Position numbers and translations under genes: made by a program. 64,000 nucleotides of DNA from Megaleporinus macrocephalus (taxonomy: Eukaryota > Chordata > Actinopteri > Characiformes > Anostomidae), in assembly GCA_021613375.1 (NCBI GenBank), contig CM038710.1:29635763-29699762 (forward strand), given 5' to 3'. The notes beneath the pieces were generated by a model. It was not told the origin of the DNA. It was given only the letters and a program-made list of their open reading frames with translations, and did not search any database. Within the stretch, counting starts at the first letter, position 1, and every line of letters starts with the position of its first letter. Positions 62,621-64,000 of the stretch are shown here, piece by piece.

Positions 62621-63558
62621 AGGCCTGTGTTTTGATTTAGCCATATTCTTCTCCATCTCCCCAGTGCCTTGTTTCTGCAGCACATTTGATTTCATGATAG
62701 TGTGTGTGGTGTTAACATAGAATACTTAGGCACCGTAGGATACACTTATTCATGTAGAAATGGTTATTTTTGTATGCTGTGACTATGAATTACACTACGG
62801 TATCACCTATTAGTCAGACGTTACTGGGTAATCCTAAATGTAGCAAATTGACCTCAGCTGTGCAGCACAAGTCATGTTTATCTTTAAATCAAAAGTAGAA
62901 GCACTATTCAGTGTAAACAGCTGTAAGGGAAAATGTACTCAAAGCTTATGTTCATAGGTGACTTGGACTGATGGTTAAAGCAAGTGGTTTAAGATGCACT
63001 TTGATGTAGATGTTTATTGAACATCCTGAGTTGATATTAACAGTTAAGAAGTAAGTGTCATATGAGGAAGAGGAGGTATGTTCCATTATTTTTAAAGCCC
63101 TAGTCAGGAACAGGTTTCAGCTCAGGGTCATTATTTTTTTGACTTATGCTAAATTAAAATCACGGTTTACTTTCTTGTCACAAGCAATACATTCATATTA
63201 ATAGCAATTTTGCTATCAGCATGTCTTAAGTAACTCGGTGCTTTCTCATGTCCAAACTCCTCATGGTTTACATTCTCTAATACATACGCTTCTTGTTTCT
63301 CATGATCTAAATAAACCAAACTTGCCCATTTTTAGGCAGATTGCACCAAGTAACAATGCATATATCAGCAATGCTAATAGCCTCATTAGTGTTTCTTGTT
63401 TAGCAATTCCTGATTTGGGCTTTAAATAACCATTTAATATGTAGCATTGTTGTTACTGTAAAGGTTTTTGCTTTCAAACTGTATGGATGTATCTAAGCAC
63501 TATTTATGGAACAAAGCCTTTATGTTCACTGCACATGCACAACAACACAAATAAATGA

Positions 63559-63560
<2 letters not shown>
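62621..63560 (+). other. ppp1r3f 3' untranslated region (approximate)
   Basis: Sequence after the TGA at 62618-62620 is unique and AT-rich. AATAAA occurs near 63310 (ctAAATAAAcc) and near 63550 (caaATAAATg context), either of which could be the polyadenylation signal. Which one is used cannot be told from sequence. Confidence 0.4.
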
Positions 63561-63603
<43 letters not shown>

Positions 63604-63604
63604 G
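63559..63604. repeat. (TA)n(CA)n compound microsatellite
   Basis: About 26 bp of TA repeats run directly into about 20 bp of CA repeats, immediately after the likely end of ppp1r3f. From 63605 to 64000 nothing further is recognised. Confidence 0.9.
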
Positions 63605-64000
63605 CGACTCTAAAATATGGTTTCCAACAAATTAGTAAGACAACGAAAAACTCCTTATGGGTTGTCTGGCAGGCGTGACCTGGAGCCTCTGATACCAGTG
63701 CAAAAGGTCACGCATTGCTCTGAAGTCACAGTGTCAGCTTACAGAGCAATGAGCCTCCATTATAAACCTGGATCAGAGTTGGACTAGTTTCTCAAGGCAA
63801 TATCTGACCTTCATATCCCCTTAAATCACAGTACATCAAAAGAAATTAATTCTCACTCATTTTGTACACCATTTCTTACAATGTGAATCAGCTCCATGTT
63901 GTGAAAAACTTAAATATTATATTGCTGCCCTAAATGATTAAAAAAATAAAAAGAAATATTACTTTTTAGGCTTTTTTTATTTCACAGTCATTTTTTCTAT

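Overview
The window is vertebrate nuclear DNA from a ray-finned fish, probably an ostariophysan teleost. The three intron-containing genes read as vertebrate orthologues. The AT-rich DNA between them is full of decayed Tc1-like transposons, short inverted-repeat elements, a tRNA-type SINE and microsatellites typical of teleosts. No rRNA, tRNA gene, CRISPR array or prokaryotic feature is present.

Layout. (1) 1-13.3 kb: a probable class 3 semaphorin-like gene on the minus strand. Its signal-peptide exon is at 4716-4831, and a candidate first exon and promoter lie at 11.9-12.6 kb. The rest of the gene would lie beyond the left edge. (2) 13.3-26.3 kb: no gene recognised; transposon remnants and tandem repeats. 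(3) 26323-30401, minus strand: a complete seven-exon tspyl2 (NAP/SET-family chromatin protein, 564 aa). (4) 31268-35653, minus strand: a complete foxp3 with 11 coding exons (391 aa), encoding zinc finger, leucine zipper and forkhead. Its stop codon is under 0.9 kb upstream of the tspyl2 start codon. (5) 35.7-50 kb: no gene recognised; repeats and a candidate foxp3 upstream element near 37.7 kb. (6) 50358-62620, plus strand: a complete four-exon ppp1r3f (glycogen-targeting PP1 regulatory subunit, 790 aa) starting in a CpG-rich island. An extra 27-bp cassette exon ending in a stop codon may give a membrane-anchor-less isoform.

Every splice junction given for the three main genes was read by eye for GT/AG sites and reading-frame phase, and the exons join without a frame break. 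FOXP3 and PPP1R3F are also neighbours on human Xp11.23, and TSPYL2 lies on Xp11.22, so the block is conserved linkage. The genes are not known to share one pathway: foxp3 is the regulatory T-cell master regulator, tspyl2 a nuclear growth and chromatin regulator, and ppp1r3f directs PP1 to glycogen. The most useful findings are the complete foxp3 model with its divergent N-terminus, the compact foxp3-tspyl2 arrangement, and the candidate stop-containing cassette exon of ppp1r3f.
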